From: Cylicocyclus nassatus
Taxonomy: Eukaryota > Nematoda > Chromadorea > Rhabditida > Strongylidae
Assembly (NCBI GenBank): GCA_958299035.1
Contig: CATQJL010000001.1
Span: forward strand, 8,858,284 to 8,922,283
Reading direction: 5' to 3'
DNA: 64,000 nt
The notes beneath the pieces were generated by a model, which was not told where the DNA came from, did not search any database, and saw only the letters and a program-made list of their open reading frames with translations. Below, piece after piece: positions 33,056 to 44,885 of the stretch. The position numbers and the translations under genes are program-made. The stretch's first letter is position 1. The number at the start of each line of letters is the position of its first letter.

Positions 33056-35580
33056 ATGACCAACAAATCAAAGAACGCTATCCCGGCTTTACGGTTCATT
33101 CATACCATGCCTTCATCGGTCGTACCTCCTTCGACCACTGTTACTCCCGAGACCATGGCGCCGATATTGACCCCCTCCAGCAATGGACCGTCCCCCTCCA
33201 CACCTCAGTCGCAGATGCATATCGCCCAGAGAATCCGAGCCTGTACCGCAGCAAGGCGCACTTCTGAAGCTATGCGTAGCCGCCTTCGTCGTAGCCGGGA
33301 AACACCAGAGGAACGAGAACGGCGTCTTGCCTCAATGCGTGAACGTCATCTTCGTCGACGGCAACAGGAACCACAGTTCAACGGACACCTTCAGGAGACA
33401 CTGGATCAATCCAGGCATGGTGCGAGCCCAGAACAGGTTGGCCAACGAGGATACGAGCCAATCGACGAGAACACAGCACAAACGATCTCTACGATTGACT
33501 CGCGGCAACAAGTGATATTTGAACCGGCACCTACCTCCACTCCCATCTCGCAGATGCACATTGCGCAGAGAACTCGAGCACGTGGCGCAAGGCGGAGCTC
33601 CGCAGCTGCACATTACCGTCTTCACCATAGCCAGGAAGCACCAGAGACCCAAGAAGAACTTACCCGATGCACGTAAGTTACCTGCATCGTCGCCACACAG
33701 CCACTTTTCAAAAATGCGTGTAAAAGACGAAGTGGGCACATGACAAGGACGATCCGAGGGGACCATCCACACACCAGTCGCAAATGCACTTCGGACAGAG
33801 AACCCAAGCCTACTGCTGCAAGACGTACTTTTAAAGCTTCGCGTAGCCGTCTTCTCCGTAACCATGAGATACGGGCTGCACGAAATGGACGTCTTACCTC
33901 TATGCGTGAATGATATCATGAACAACAGTTACCTGCTGATGTGCCTTCCGTCACTGAGCACTACCTCGGCAAGTTGGATGTTATTTGCCTCCATTGTAGC
34001 GCCGCATTTTTTCGTGCTAAAGTCCTTAATGGCTGTGATAAGATTAATGTGTGCTGCAACTTTGGCAACATCATTATCGAAGACAAGTTTGCCATTTTTC
34101 TACAGAGTTGCAACAGCTCTTCATTGGCAACGACGACCCTTCCCAAAATTTCCACTGCAAAGCACGCCAATTCAATTCTGCGCTGGCGATGAGCATCAAT
34201 GGGTGCCAAAGTCGACTTGCCTTCAGGTCAGGGTTCCTGGGTCTTCAAAATCCACGGCCAAATCTACGACTAGTCCGCTCCTCTTCATCTCGCCCCTGGG
34301 GCGCCGCGATCGTACCGCCAACTGTACATTCTGGACACGGCACAAGTAGCCGTGAAGTGTCTCGGTCACCCTGCGAACTGGGAATGTGATTCCGACGTGA
34401 TGCGATCGTTAAGTGCACTGAGACACCGTGTTAATTTCTTCGCTCGATCCTACAAGATGATAGACGAGGTGCTTAGGCAAAAGAAGCTGCCGCATCGAGG
34501 GAGAACCGCAGTGCTGAGCAAGTTTGTATGGTTTTTGAAGTGGACTGTTCCCTTGACCGTCGTCGTTATAACGCCCTTACATCTAACGAGGAGGCCGTTG
34601 TTTACGTCGGCGAAGACGGTGACGTTCCCGTTCATCGCGAATTTGCCGTACGTCCATATGTTAACGCAGTTCAGAAGATCTCAAACATTTCCATTCTTGC
34701 CGATCCCTCTGCTACCCGGTATTTTTAAGGGAGAATTTTGGTTGGAGCCCGGATTTGAAGAAGAGGGATCACGCCCGTCGACGCTCCCGCATTTCTTACT
34801 AGGAATACTACTTCTAATTGCTTGAAGTCCGGCCTGGAAAGTTCAATCTGTTCATCACGGAGGCACACTTACGCAGCAGTTCATTGTCGGCGCTTGGTTT
34901 AAGACGGAGCAGAACCGCTTTAACTATATCCGCACTCATCAAGCCGATTTTTGAGCGGATATGTACCGTCGCTACTCACTTCATCTCCACTGATGATGGT
35001 AGCAATGGACACTGGGCAAGCGAATTATCCTGCCAGCCAGGATTAAAGAAAGTCCGCGCTCTTTGTTACAAGACTGCCAGGAAGCCATGACCATTGTCGC
35101 AAAATATGGCAAGCCGGACTTCTTCTTAACGTTTACATGAAACCCCAAATGGCGTGAAATTGAAGAGAGCCTTCAGCCAGGACAGACTGCCATCGACCGT
35201 CCTGACATGATTGCGAGAGTTTACAAGTGCAAGTTCGACACCCTCATAAAGCTACTTCTCACAAAACACACCTTCGGCCGCGTCGTAGGTTACGTATCAG
35301 TCTTCGAGTGGCAGAAGCGAGGATTGCCACACACGCACTCCTTCTCATCTTGGATAACGACTCGAAACCTCGCACAGCAGCCGACGTCGATCGCCTCATC
35401 AGCGCTACCATTTCGGACCCCGCTGAGGACCCAGTTGTGCACGATATTGTTACGACAATGATGATGCACCGCCTTGCGGAATCCATAACCCGGAATCACC
35501 GTGTATGCGTGATGGCAAGTGCACTAAAAAGTTTTCCAGGACCCAGTTATGAAAAGTGTACGAGGCAGCGAAGTGCCGAG
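33056..35580 (+). pseudogene. Helitron Rep-protein pseudogene, frameshifted and truncated
   Basis: Fragments in all three frames follow the order of the Helitron replicase N-terminal half. 33056-33676 encodes Arg/Glu-rich repeats (TPEERERRL). 33920-34080 encodes HYLGKLDVICLHC and a CC motif. Near 34170 is FNSALAM; 34352-34555 has PANWECDSDVMRSLSAL and SYKMIDEV. 34528-34728 has YVGEDGDVP; 35087-35365 has YGKPDFFLTF, then FEWQKRGLPHTH, the HUH-type motif of the Rep nuclease. At least six frame changes and a stop after FLTFT show it is dead. The Pif1-like helicase half is absent; homology ends about 35580, shortly before a mariner-like terminus. Helitron Rep normally nicks DNA and covalently holds its 5' end during rolling-circle transposition. 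Confidence 0.85.
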
Positions 35581-35946
35581 TGCCAGCCGCACCTGCCGCG
35601 TAGCGGCAGTGAGCGGCTGGTCTTTCATACTCATATAAAACATTCAAATCGGTTGGAAAAATTAGAAGTTATGAATTTTTGAAAATGGTGCGACAGAACT
35701 TTCGTGCCAACCTAATACATACTGGACAAGTTTGTGGGCCTCTACCCACGTGCAGTACGCGACAAAGTTAGAGATATCTTACGAATTTTTGCCGAAAAGC
35801 AAATAAGGCAATTTTATTTCTTTCAACTAGGATACCAATGTTGTAGAAGCAAGAAAACGATATCAAGCTTGACCGCTGGCTGAGCCGGTCTTATGTTCGT
35901 ATGGCGCTTAATGATACACGCGCAAATAATCGTGGCACACCCTGTA

Positions 35947-36945
35947 TATTTGTCTCACAAGGAAGGGTCACAGTGTCGAAGTGGCAGATCACTACAATAT
36001 TGCCGAAGAGCTTGGAGAGTTTTTAAATTTGCTCTTTTTATCTGCGGAACGCTTCCGGGGAAAAAGTTACGAAGTTCATATGCGGAAGCAAGGCTGAAGC
36101 TAAAGTTATCCACTTAAGCATTTTGTCGCGGAGATAGGGCCCCAGCTCCCAACTTCAGTGGTGGTAGAGCTCTCCTCATTGGCGGTAAGAGCCGGGGTCC
36201 TTTCCGTGAAACAGTCCAACCCACTAGGAGTGGCGATACCTGTGAAAATGCTGAGGGTCTGCCACACTACAACGCCATGCACACAGAGGCCCTTGCAGCC
36301 AGCCTACCTAGCAGTTGTCACGGCACATGCGAGTTGACGCTTGTCCCAGCTTTCGACACTTGAGACTTGCCCTTACAATTTGAGCACTCAACTAGTATCG
36401 ATCCAGCCTTCATGCCGATCGATCGCTCTCCGAGCTCGATGTGGCTCACCACATCGATCAATAACGCAAGTACTAAATGCCCACCATTTATCCGCATAAA
36501 ATCCGTGTACTCAAACAAAAGGAAGAGACAACTGAACAGATGTTACAATCACCCCCACGGCGGCGTTCCCGACATGTGTCAGGCGCGAGCGCATCACGGG
36601 TTACCCTCGTCTGGGCGATGGCCAGTCCTCCATGGGATGGTTGATGTTGAAGCAAGCGCGAGTTGGGGGAAGGTGCTGCTCGATCCATGATTGAAAATGG
36701 AAGTTGAACGCGATCGCTCACAAGTTGGCACTGTGATGACTACGTGACAGGTTAGAAAGCTGCGGTATGTATAGCTGGGAAGACGGAACAGCGCGAGGAC
36801 GACGTTTTAAGAACCTTTGCAGCGCACGGTGAACTCCTTTGAAAGAAGTCGCGAATCCGCAATGCGTTTTGGGCACAATGCTTGGAAATGTTTATCCATG
36901 CTTGAAAGCAGCGACTGAGGGTACCTGGCTCTGGTAGTAATGTAA
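35947..36945. other. No gene supported
   Basis: 36130-36700 is distinctly more GC-rich than its surroundings and has a coding-like feel, but no continuous frame or known domain was found. It may be a decayed element. Confidence 0.3.
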
Positions 36946-36947
36946 TA

Positions 36948-37272
36948 GTAGACCCCCTAACTAAGCGATGACAGAAGTTTGCAGCACGAAAGGGGTCTAC
37001 GAAGCCTACAAATTGCCCCCCTCCAAGTGGTCCGGATCTTACGCTGGGCTCGGGCGAGTGCGAGGTGCGTTCATGGTAGAGACGCAGAGTCGTTGCGGGA
37101 TCTGCGTTCATGACTGTGTACGCTATACGCACTCTGGCCTTGCAGTTCGAAATTGCTTTGTGGACGGCGTCCGGGCCTACCGTAAGATTTGGGCCACTTT
37201 CGAAGCAACTTTAGGCTTAGTAGACCTCCTTTTCGCTCCGGACTTCGGCCATCGCTCAAGTAGGGGGTCTAC
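36948..37272. mobile_element. MITE with GTAGACCCCC ends and TA duplication
   Basis: GTAGACCCCCTAACTAAGCG / CGCTCAAGTAGGGGGTCTAC with TA at 36946-36947 and 37273-37274. Arms ~35 bp or more. No coding capacity. Confidence 0.8.
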
Positions 37273-37436
37273 TATGGTACCGCTACAAAGCCCGGCAACC
37301 CTCATTTAGGTGGGACGTTGCCTTTAATGTGTTGCTGATCCTTTATGAATGATATTCTAGAGCGGAAATGATCTGAGCAGTTTCCATCATTTGTAGTCAC
37401 ACAAAACTATTCAAATTTTGATGACAAGAAACGCCC

Positions 37437-37530
37437 ACAACTTCCTGAAAGCGTTCCACAGATGCGAGGCAGGTTTGAAATCAGTGCCATTCTTTGTAAC
37501 GGTATGCACCTCTGGCCACTTTAACTTCGC
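37437..37530 (-). repeat. Solo Tc5-like subterminal block
   Basis: GCAGGTTTGAAATCAGTGCC and GGTATGCACCTCTGGCCAC match the right arm of the Tc5-like MITEs, but no partner arm was found. Probably a remnant. Confidence 0.5.
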
Positions 37531-37554
37531 GACACTCCTTTGTAAATAGTTTTG

Positions 37555-37670
37555 TAAATAGTAGTAACACTACTAACACCGATGATACTTGTGACACGCG
37601 TAACATTGGTAACACTAGTAACACGGAAAAAGGGGTAGCGCAGTAACACTGGTAACACGGCTAATTTTGC
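37555..37670. repeat. Short GTAACACTR minisatellite
   Basis: Irregular 9-bp repeats around GTAACACT (AACACTAGTAACACGG and similar). Confidence 0.7.
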
Positions 37671-39260
37671 TAATATATGGCCGAAGCCAAATGGAACTCA
37701 TCCTCAACTTATGCAGGAGAAAATGAGGTAACTGCCCAGAATGTTCGCGCAACTCTTGCCGTTGTCAGAAATAAATGGGGACACTTGTAATTGTAAAAGG
37801 ACACAACTGCGGGGGAAAATAAGTGCCCTTTCCAACTTCGATCAAAACCAGAAGTCTTACAGGAGACATCACTATGTCATGACCTTGAGCACATGGTTTG
37901 TGTCTCAAGCTTCGCATCTACTTAAAAACAGCAAACATCATCGTAAGAAACGCCAAAATTTGCATATCAAAATAGAAAAGACATTTGCACTAGAATCCTA
38001 CAGATGCTCTCTTGTTCTAAGGTATCACAGAAAAAGGGAATGAGCGCACGAATTTTCGGTAAGTTGAATCCGAAAAGACGCTGAGCACAGAAAGCAAATG
38101 CTTGACCGCTTTCGATTGTATCTTTAGCCACTTTCATCGGCTGTTATCACCTGTCATAACACGCATTTTAGAAATTGTCCCCTTTTTTTGAGATTCCCAC
38201 ATTAAGCGAAATAGTACCTCCGACGGGAAAAAGAGAGCTCTCTCAGGCTCGAATTGCTGACGCCGCTTTCTGAAACATCAGTTTTTCAAATCTTGCTCTG
38301 ATACTGAAAGAACTCACAATGCTCACTCGATAGCTATTTGAATAAGCCAATCCATCGTTTCGCTTCTGACAGTCCATTGCTTGACAAAGTGCTCTTGTAA
38401 AAAAGATATAACTGACTCTTGAGAAACCACATTAGAGTGCGGAATTTCACTATAGCGACACTATGGACCAACAAAGATTTTTTAGCCATATATCATTAGG
38501 CCTCTTTGAAACAAAGGAAAACCTAGTTTTCTGAGACTTCGAAATGATTATGCCTGCTGTACTGCTTACGTGCTGCTATGGCAACATGCTGAAGCTCAAG
38601 CGATGAAAGTGCTCCTTGAATCTGGGAAAGGCTCTTCAGAATTTGGACAATGCCATTTATAGACGATTCATCGCACGCCAGCGCGAACGCTGTCAACTTC
38701 AAATCAACCGCACTCACATTATTCTAACCATCTGATGTCTCTCCGAAGTACGAACTATCTTAAGCGGCGCAACGGCGGTCTCTGCTTGCGATAAATAGTT
38801 ATAATAGGCTGGTAGGCTATGCTGAAGGCAAAGTCAGCACACATTACATTAAGCAAGAACGGTGCGAAACTGCGTTGAGATTGCATGAGATGACATTCGC
38901 ACGGAATTCTTGAGGGGTATGGTAGGCGCATGGTAGGGAGTTAGTCTAACATATTTGCCTGAATATGGTCTTGGGGCTAGACATATCGGTTTTAGAAGTG
39001 AACGCTGTATGGCAGGGCGGTTTGGGGAATGGTACGGATGTACGGTATGAGGTATCACCTTGATACTGAGTGAGTCATCTTAACTCTAGCATTCGTGCTA
39101 ATCGCGATAAGCGTGCCAAGTAAATTTCAAAGCATAGTTTCATTTGAGACTCAGGTAGTTCTCATGTACCAACCAGCATCGCAGAAAAGTCTTATTATGA
39201 AAACGAGTAGCACTACAGATTCAAGCTTGAGTGATGCTTTCTGAATTTGCGCTTATATAG
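37671..39260. other. No gene supported
   Basis: Scattered short open frames only. No exon with both splice signals and coding character was found. Confidence 0.35.
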
Positions 39261-39267
39261 AACGGGC

Positions 39268-39394
39268 GGGGGAACGAAAGCCGCCAGGTCCAGCCGCCTT
39301 TCGCGGCCAGCTGGTCCTTACGCAGCGTTGTTGCATGTCGTTCCAGGACCAGCAGTCCGCGGAGGCGGCTGGACCTGGCGGCTTTCGTTCCCCC
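39268..39394. repeat. GC-rich hairpin with perfect 31-bp arms
   Basis: 39268-39298 (GGGGGAACGAAAGCCGCC...) is the exact reverse complement of 39364-39394. The 65-bp centre also pairs partly (CTGGTCC/GGACCAG). It directly precedes an ACTAGCTGG repeat. Confidence 0.9.
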
Positions 39395-39405
39395 ACCCAT
39401 ATAGA

Positions 39406-40135
39406 ACTAGCTGGCATACCCGGCTCCGCCGTATGTTCCGAATAGAAAATTCCATTTCTTAACCGATCCGAACCACACTTGGCACACGTACACTTCGGGC
39501 CCCGGCGGGTGTCACAGTCCACTTTTCGTTATCGATTGATGTCGATTTTATCGATTTTTTGCAAAATTTGAGGTAGGGGGCTGGGATTTGGCACAGGGGG
39601 GTAATCGAGCATGCTGATTACGAATACAATATTAGTTTTCGAAACCGTGCATTACTTTTATCGATTTTATCGATTTTTTTGCAAAATTTGAGCTAGGGGC
39701 TGGAATTTGGCAGGGGGGGGGGGGGGTGTAATCGAGCATGCTCACCACCCCCACGGGGATGATCAGCATGCTCGATTACCCCCCTGTGCCAAACCCCAGC
39801 CCCGTAGCTCAAACTTTACAAAAAAATCGATAAAATCGATAAAAGTAATGCACGATTTTAAAAACTAATATTGTATTCGGAATCCCCATGCTCACTTACC
39901 CCCCTGTGCCAACTCCCAGCCCCGTAGCTCAAATTTTGCAAAAAATCGATAAAATCGATATCGATCGATACGAAAAGTAGCCTATGACACCCGCCGGGGC
40001 CCGAAGTGTATGTGTGCCAAGTTTGGTCCCGATCGGTTCAGAAATGGAATTTTCTATTCGGAACATACGTACATACATACATGCAGACAGACATACAGAC
40101 ATACAGACAAACAGACATTCAGCTTTATATATAAG
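39406..40135. repeat. ACTAGCTGG foldback repeat, second copy
   Basis: ACTAGCTGGCATACCCGGCTC to TTTATATATAAG, with inverted halves around GATCAGCATGCTCGATTACC and runs of ATCGATAAAATCGATA. It is followed immediately by another copy. Confidence 0.85.
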
Positions 40136-40420
40136 ACTAGCTGGCTTACCCGGCTCCGCCGTGTGTTCCGAATAGAAAATTCCATTTCTTAACCGATCCG
40201 GACCAAACTTGGCACACATACCCTTCGGGCCCCGGCGGGTGTCACAGTCCACTTTTCGTTATCGATCGATGTCGATTTTATCGATTTTTTGCAAAATTTG
40301 AGCTACGGGGCTGGGAGTTGGCAGAGGGGTGTAATCGAGCATGCTGATTACGAATACAATATTAGTTTTCGAAACCGTGCATCACTTTTATCGATTTTAT
40401 CGATTTTTTGCAAAATTTGA
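40136..40420 (+). repeat. ACTAGCTGG repeat, truncated tandem copy
   Basis: Same left half as 39406 onward; it stops at TTTGCAAAATTTGA where coding-like sequence begins. Confidence 0.8.
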
Positions 40421-40463
40421 CTCCTTTCGTTGTTTATGGCATAAACACTCACTTATTCAAACG

Positions 40464-41393
40464 ATGATATATGTTAAGGCTACACAACTGGTGCTGTGCG
40501 GAGATGAAGTGCCACCAAAACCAACTGCACTAGTGTCAACTCCTGTTGTAAGATGGCCCGCTGCGCACAACAGACAAATTGCTGCTTATTCTCCAACTGG
40601 AGTAGTCCACGTTTATACGATCATCAGGGTAAGAGGGTTGACTAGTGTTTGGAAGTTGATTGAAAAGCTACTATCAAAGGAGAAAGCAACTATTAATAGA
40701 ACAATGGTAGATCAGGAAAAGATGGCTGCCTTTCAAGCCCACCTAAGGGAGGTATGTTTAATAGCTTCCTGCGGGTTCGATCATGGGGATCCCTTGTTGA
40801 AACTAAGCACATGTCTCGCAAAGGGAAGTTTGACTAATGTAAACTTTCCTCCTGTTACATTCGAAACAACAACAAACTCAAACTTGGCACTTTTCAGCCT
40901 TGAAAGATTGTTGAGGTTTTAGAATTTATCATTTACCAGTGCTTCACCTCTGCTTCGCAGAGGTTCGCACTGGCATCGTGAAGAACCGTGGTAAACTCAC
41001 TTTCTGAGAGCTTGTTCTCAAATCATTGTTCGGTTTATTGCAAAGTGAGCCGTAGTTAAAAATGAACCATACTCGCTATCTTAACCTCACATGATGTTTA
41101 GTATCGTAAATCATTGCTCACTGTAATTTCGTAACGGACAAACTTCACACAACTTCAGATTAAGCCGCTTATTATAAGTCATGATCATTTGTCATTGTTA
41201 GAAACTGGAAAAAACCACAGACATTGGTAATCCTAAAGCAAATGCTTTAAACTTCGAAAAAGATGTAAAGGCAGCGCTCAAGCGTCTTTTACCATTGGAG
41301 CCAATGCAACGGCTTGCATGCTTTCGGCCGGGGACCCACTGTCCTTGTGATGCGCCCTCGCACATAATCATGCAACCCAATGCAGATAGTTAG
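40464..41393 (+). CDS. Predicted two-exon coding region, unknown protein (~159 aa visible)
   Basis: Exon 40464-40751 (96 codons from an ATG) ends ...QAHLRE before GTATGT. Exon 41202-41393 follows TTGTTAG and runs KLEKTTDIGNPK... to a stop after QPNADS. Both junctions are in phase 0, which supports joining them. The intron holds the 38-bp palindrome at 40936. The first exon has hydrophobic and charged stretches (WPAAHNRQIAAYSPTG); the last has a Cys-containing tail (CFRPGTHCPC). I recognise no family. A GTAAGAGG after TIIR could be an extra donor, and the real start may be upstream because a repeat abuts at 40420. Possibly the 3' end of a larger gene. Confidence 0.45.
40936..40973. repeat. 38-bp palindrome, inverted solo copy
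   Basis: CCAGTGCTTCACCTCTGCTT plus complementary arm, the same unit as 31379-31416. It lies inside the intron of the gene at 40464-41393. Confidence 0.8.
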
Positions 41394-42083
41394 AGGAACG
41401 AATACTATAATTAGGCTCCACCCGGACTACTCTCCCTATATAATTGTAGACGAAGGGGCCGCGTCTTAGCAGTACGCAGAAGCAGCGCCTAAGGTATTTA
41501 TTCCTCTACTCGATGTAAATCGTTGCTAAATGCTGTGCTGAAGACAACTAAGGAAAAATGCCTTTTCTGTGAACGAATCATTCGCGCCATTAGGACGTCG
41601 ATTTAATTAGGGCCCTCCGAGGCCCTTTAATCACTCTTTACATGAGACCACGTGCCAGATTTCCCTGGATGTTCTCAAGCATTTTCCATGAAAAAAGAGA
41701 GAAATATCGATACTTTCACAAGTTTTGACTTGCGGTTTTGGACTCATAAGCGAGAAGCCCACAAAAAAGGGAGCTAAACGTGTTGAAAACCAAGGAACCA
41801 AGAAGCGATTTAATTCTGATTCAAGGTAGTGTACAATTGTGTTTTCTAATAGAAACCCTGAGCGGGTTTTTTACCACATAAAACAATGAAAGAAAGTTCT
41901 TAAGCTGGCCTAAGTTCAAAATCCAACTGCGAAATTTTCATTACATCGTTACAGAATGGTGAGCAAAGCTCATCAATAAGCCTAAGAATGTACGAATAAT
42001 TTTCCAAGTAGTTCTTCAAAAAACTGAAGAATTAAGGGGACTTTCTTGCAGAACGCCTATGAAGGCAAAGGAGTAATTAAATA

Positions 42084-42689
42084 CAGGGTATCGCAAAAAA
42101 TATACCTACTGTTTGATTAATACTTCTCTTGTCATAAAGTCTTTCGAAAAGCTTAGGTACCATTTTGTGGAAAGGGCTTCAAATTAGGTTTACAGTATGG
42201 ACCAAATCACATATCGCCCTTCATTACAGTAGCTTACGGTATGAAATTTTGGCATATAGCGTCACAGTAAGAAAGCTGCCGTTTTAAGTAATTCTAAATA
42301 AAATTCAAAAACTTATGTAATAGGGTCCACAGAGACTGTGAGTTATATACTCAACTTTTACAAGCTCTTGAGGCTTTCAAACTGTGTAAACACATTTTTC
42401 AAAACATGAAAATAACGGCTGCCACTGCTTAAGTGACATAACTTTTTTACAGAACCTTTATGATGAAATGCAAATTTCATAATAAGAATTAGCAACTGTA
42501 TTCAGCCTAGAGTAAGAGTTTTTAGTCGCTTTATTTTCTTTCTGAGGTAAAATATGGCCTTTCTTAGCTCAAAACCAAACCTAAAAGAAGCCAGCTTTAC
42601 AAACTGGTAGATATCTGAAGCGTTTTCAAAGACTTTATGACAAGAGAGTCATTAAAAATTAAACAGTAGGCACATTTTGGGACACCCTG
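42084..42689. mobile_element. Tc1/mariner-type MITE, 606 bp, CAGGGT ends
   Basis: Inverted arms of ~70 bp share ACTTTATGACAAGAGAGT-type sequence. Ends CAGGGTATCGCAAAAAATAT / TTTTGGGACACCCTG with TA at 42082-42083 and 42690-42691. No open transposase. Confidence 0.88.
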
Positions 42690-42900
42690 TACAAATCATA
42701 AATTTAATCCATAATATGAAAACTTTGGAAAAAAGATTGATTTGTGCCTAAAAAATATTCATGCTTCTATCACGCTAGAGTTCTGCGCGATGCGTACGAG
42801 ACGTTAATCAAAAGAATCTCCATGATCGACCCCGTTCTGAAGACTCTATAGCTGTGTAGGCAAAGAGATAGGGGGATGAAAAAAGAAATATTCTTTGCAG

Positions 42901-44611
42901 AGAATACAATGGGATGATGAGGAACCACCAGGTGGATGGACTGATCTTTCAAAGTTGAATATAACTAAGAAACAGGGTTCGGGCACGGGCACAAATCAGA
43001 AAAGGAGTGCGGTGCTTTCTGTATGTCATTTTTATCTAAAAAATGTTACAATTTAATGATATAACCGAAGTTTGTCTACCGTTCTATGCTACCGTTTTCT
43101 TGGTGAGTTTGAAGGGCGTGCGTCAAATAGAAAAGAACAAATACTATCATAAATCTGCCCTCCCGAATACATATAAGACAACAGAAAAGCTCCCTTTACC
43201 TCTTTGCCGCCTTTCCGTGCTACTACTGTCACATACTGTAGTTTTGGAAGATTGTTCGCAAATCAAAAACTCAGACAAACCGGAACTTCCGCAGAGCGCT
43301 TGCGAAAGTTCCACCGGGTCACCTCCGGAAGTTCCGTAAACGTGCTGCGGAAGTTCCGATATGAGGTTCTGCGGAAATTCCGAAGAATGCCAACCACAAC
43401 AGCAAAAGAGAACACCGAAGCGAGATTTGAACCTCACTCTAATGACTGTAAGACCCATCTACTATCCTCTACGCTACGGCTGACATGTTATAATGCACTC
43501 TAGTTGTTAACGAGGCAACCTCACGAGACAACACATTCAAAGTCCTGCGGAAGTTCTGGCAGGCCAAAGTGCTGCGGAACCTTCGGCATTTTCGGAATTT
43601 CCGCAGGATTTTGACGGAGGTTCTGCAAAAGTTCCGGTTTTCAATCAGTTTAGCATAAAAATCCCGCAGAAGTTCCGATTTTTAACGTTTTCATTTTGTT
43701 ATAGTGAACAAAATCCTGCGTAACTTCTGCAAATTCGGCTTGTTCTGCGGAAGTTCCGGTGATTTGTTTGAAAAGATGGTTACATAACTGAACTGACTTT
43801 AACCACCAGAAAATCAATGTCAACTACTGTTTTAGTCAAAGGAGTCACTTTTGCGCACAAATATCTCTATACACTCTTTTACTTGACAAAACATTTGATA
43901 TTTTCGACCCCATGGAAGAAGTACCAGAAAACCCCAAATTGAGATACTGAGCTAAAGTAGGTAGCAGAACTTATATGTATTGTAATTATTGTGTTGTACT
44001 TGTATGTAGTACAAGTGAGCCAACATCAAAGCATAATTTTGTGTTTGAATTCCATAATGAAAAACAATGTACGAGCTCGTGAAGGTCCCATATTCGAATA
44101 ATACTGTAGATCGAGGAATAATTCTAGTCGTGCCTTGTAAAATCAAAGTCCAACGTAACCCCTATTTGAATGACAGAACACATTGGCAGTTGTAACTTTG
44201 TCTATGCTAAAAAGATAACGGATACCTCTCCACTGATCACGGTAGAATTACCTAATATTTTTTCAGCTTGATGAGAATGGTAAAGCTTGGATAGAGAAAA
44301 GGAAAGCAGAAGGTGAAAAGGTATGGGTTCAAACGAAGAAATCTATAATATGATGAAAAAATATTTGTATCATCATTTAGCATTTCAAAACCGTGTACGG
44401 TTACCTTAAGTTTATTCCAAAACCGGGTAGTGAAGCAGAAAAAGAGTTTGCTAAACGGGCAGCTCCATTTATGGAACAAATCAATAAAGAACTTGCAGAC
44501 GAAAACGCGGTAAACTCAAAATTTATAAAAAAGGAGGAACAGCCAATCAATTTTTTATTTCAGCCATGGATGCAGGAAGTGATGGATAGTCCTTTCGTTC
44601 GCTTTGATTGA
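42901..44611 (+). CDS. 3' end of a host gene, three exons, unknown protein
   Basis: Exons 42901-43020, 44267-44320 and 44381-44611 are joined by introns with good signals: acceptor TTCTTTGCAG, donor GTATGTCAT, acceptor TTTTTTCAG, donor GTATGGG, acceptor CATCATTTAG. All junctions are in phase 0 and the frame ends in TGA at 44609-44611, giving 134 visible residues. It begins RIQWDDEEPPGGWTDLSK, continues with a Lys/Glu-rich helix-like part (WIEKRKAEGEK), and ends with FLFQPWMQEVMDSPFVRFD. I recognise no family. The first intron (1246 bp) contains a cluster of CGGAAGTTCCG repeats. Upstream exons must exist before 42901 but could not be fixed; a MITE occupies 42084-42689. Confidence 0.65.
43281..43758. 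repeat. Cluster of CGGAAGTTCCG palindromes
   Basis: The 11-bp palindrome (odd centre) is exact at 43281-43291 (as CGGAACTTCCG), 43326-43336, 43348-43358 and 43748-43758, with many one-mismatch relatives between, mostly preceded by CTG. Other clusters lie at 56255-56490 and 60100-60235. Confidence 0.85.
43405..43485 (-). other. tRNA-like segment
   Basis: On the minus strand TAGCGTAGAGGATAGTAGAT and GGTTCAAATCTCGC resemble A and B boxes with a T-arm stem GTGAG/CTCGC. The anticodon stem does not pair well, so I do not call a functional tRNA. Confidence 0.35.
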
Positions 44612-44885
44612 GCCGTTGTAAAGTTATAAAGAGAGGAAATGAGCGTTGAAAAATATTTTGTTTGGGCACCAAGAATATTTGTGACTGAGGAATGTCTGTG
44701 GTACAGTAACATAGTCCTTTGGAAAGGGTTTATGTAACACTACCCATGAACAGATATATAATACTCCACAGGTTCAAATTTTGAAGCTGACGTCTGACGG
44801 TATGGTATGGCACACGTCCTTATAAGATATCCAAACAAAGCAAAGGTATTAGGAATTGCATTAATTGTTAATGTACTCATGTTAA

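Larger units (their letters stand above)
30628..35715. mobile_element. Inner pair of mariner-like terminal repeats
   Basis: TTAGGTTCGCACGAAAGTTC at 30628 and AACTTTCGTGCCAACCTAA ending 35715 match over ~75 bp, including CATAACTTCT and GGTTGGAAAAATTAGAAG. TA flanks at 30626-30627 and 35716-35717. It encloses the Helitron pseudogene and several MITEs, so it is a nested stack if real. Confidence 0.55.
30296..35944. mobile_element. Outer pair of Tc-like terminal repeats
   Basis: CAGGGTGCGCCAAAATTATT at 30296 and its inverted counterpart ending AATAATCGTGGCACACCCTG at 35944, with TA at 30294-30295 and 35945-35946. This is the CAGGGTG-type end of many Tc1/mariner elements. Whether one transposon truly spans 5.6 kb, or two solo ends face each other, is unresolved. 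Confidence 0.5.

Noticed and set aside
41470..41493. 24-nt micro-exon candidate (TCTTAG | ... AAG | GTATTT)
   Set aside because: Too short to judge; no flanking exon requires it.
42778..42850. Possible upstream exon of the 42901-44611 gene (frame VLRDAYETLIKRISMIDPVL)
   Set aside because: It reads well but ends in an in-frame stop with no convincing donor, and its phase does not connect to the next exon.
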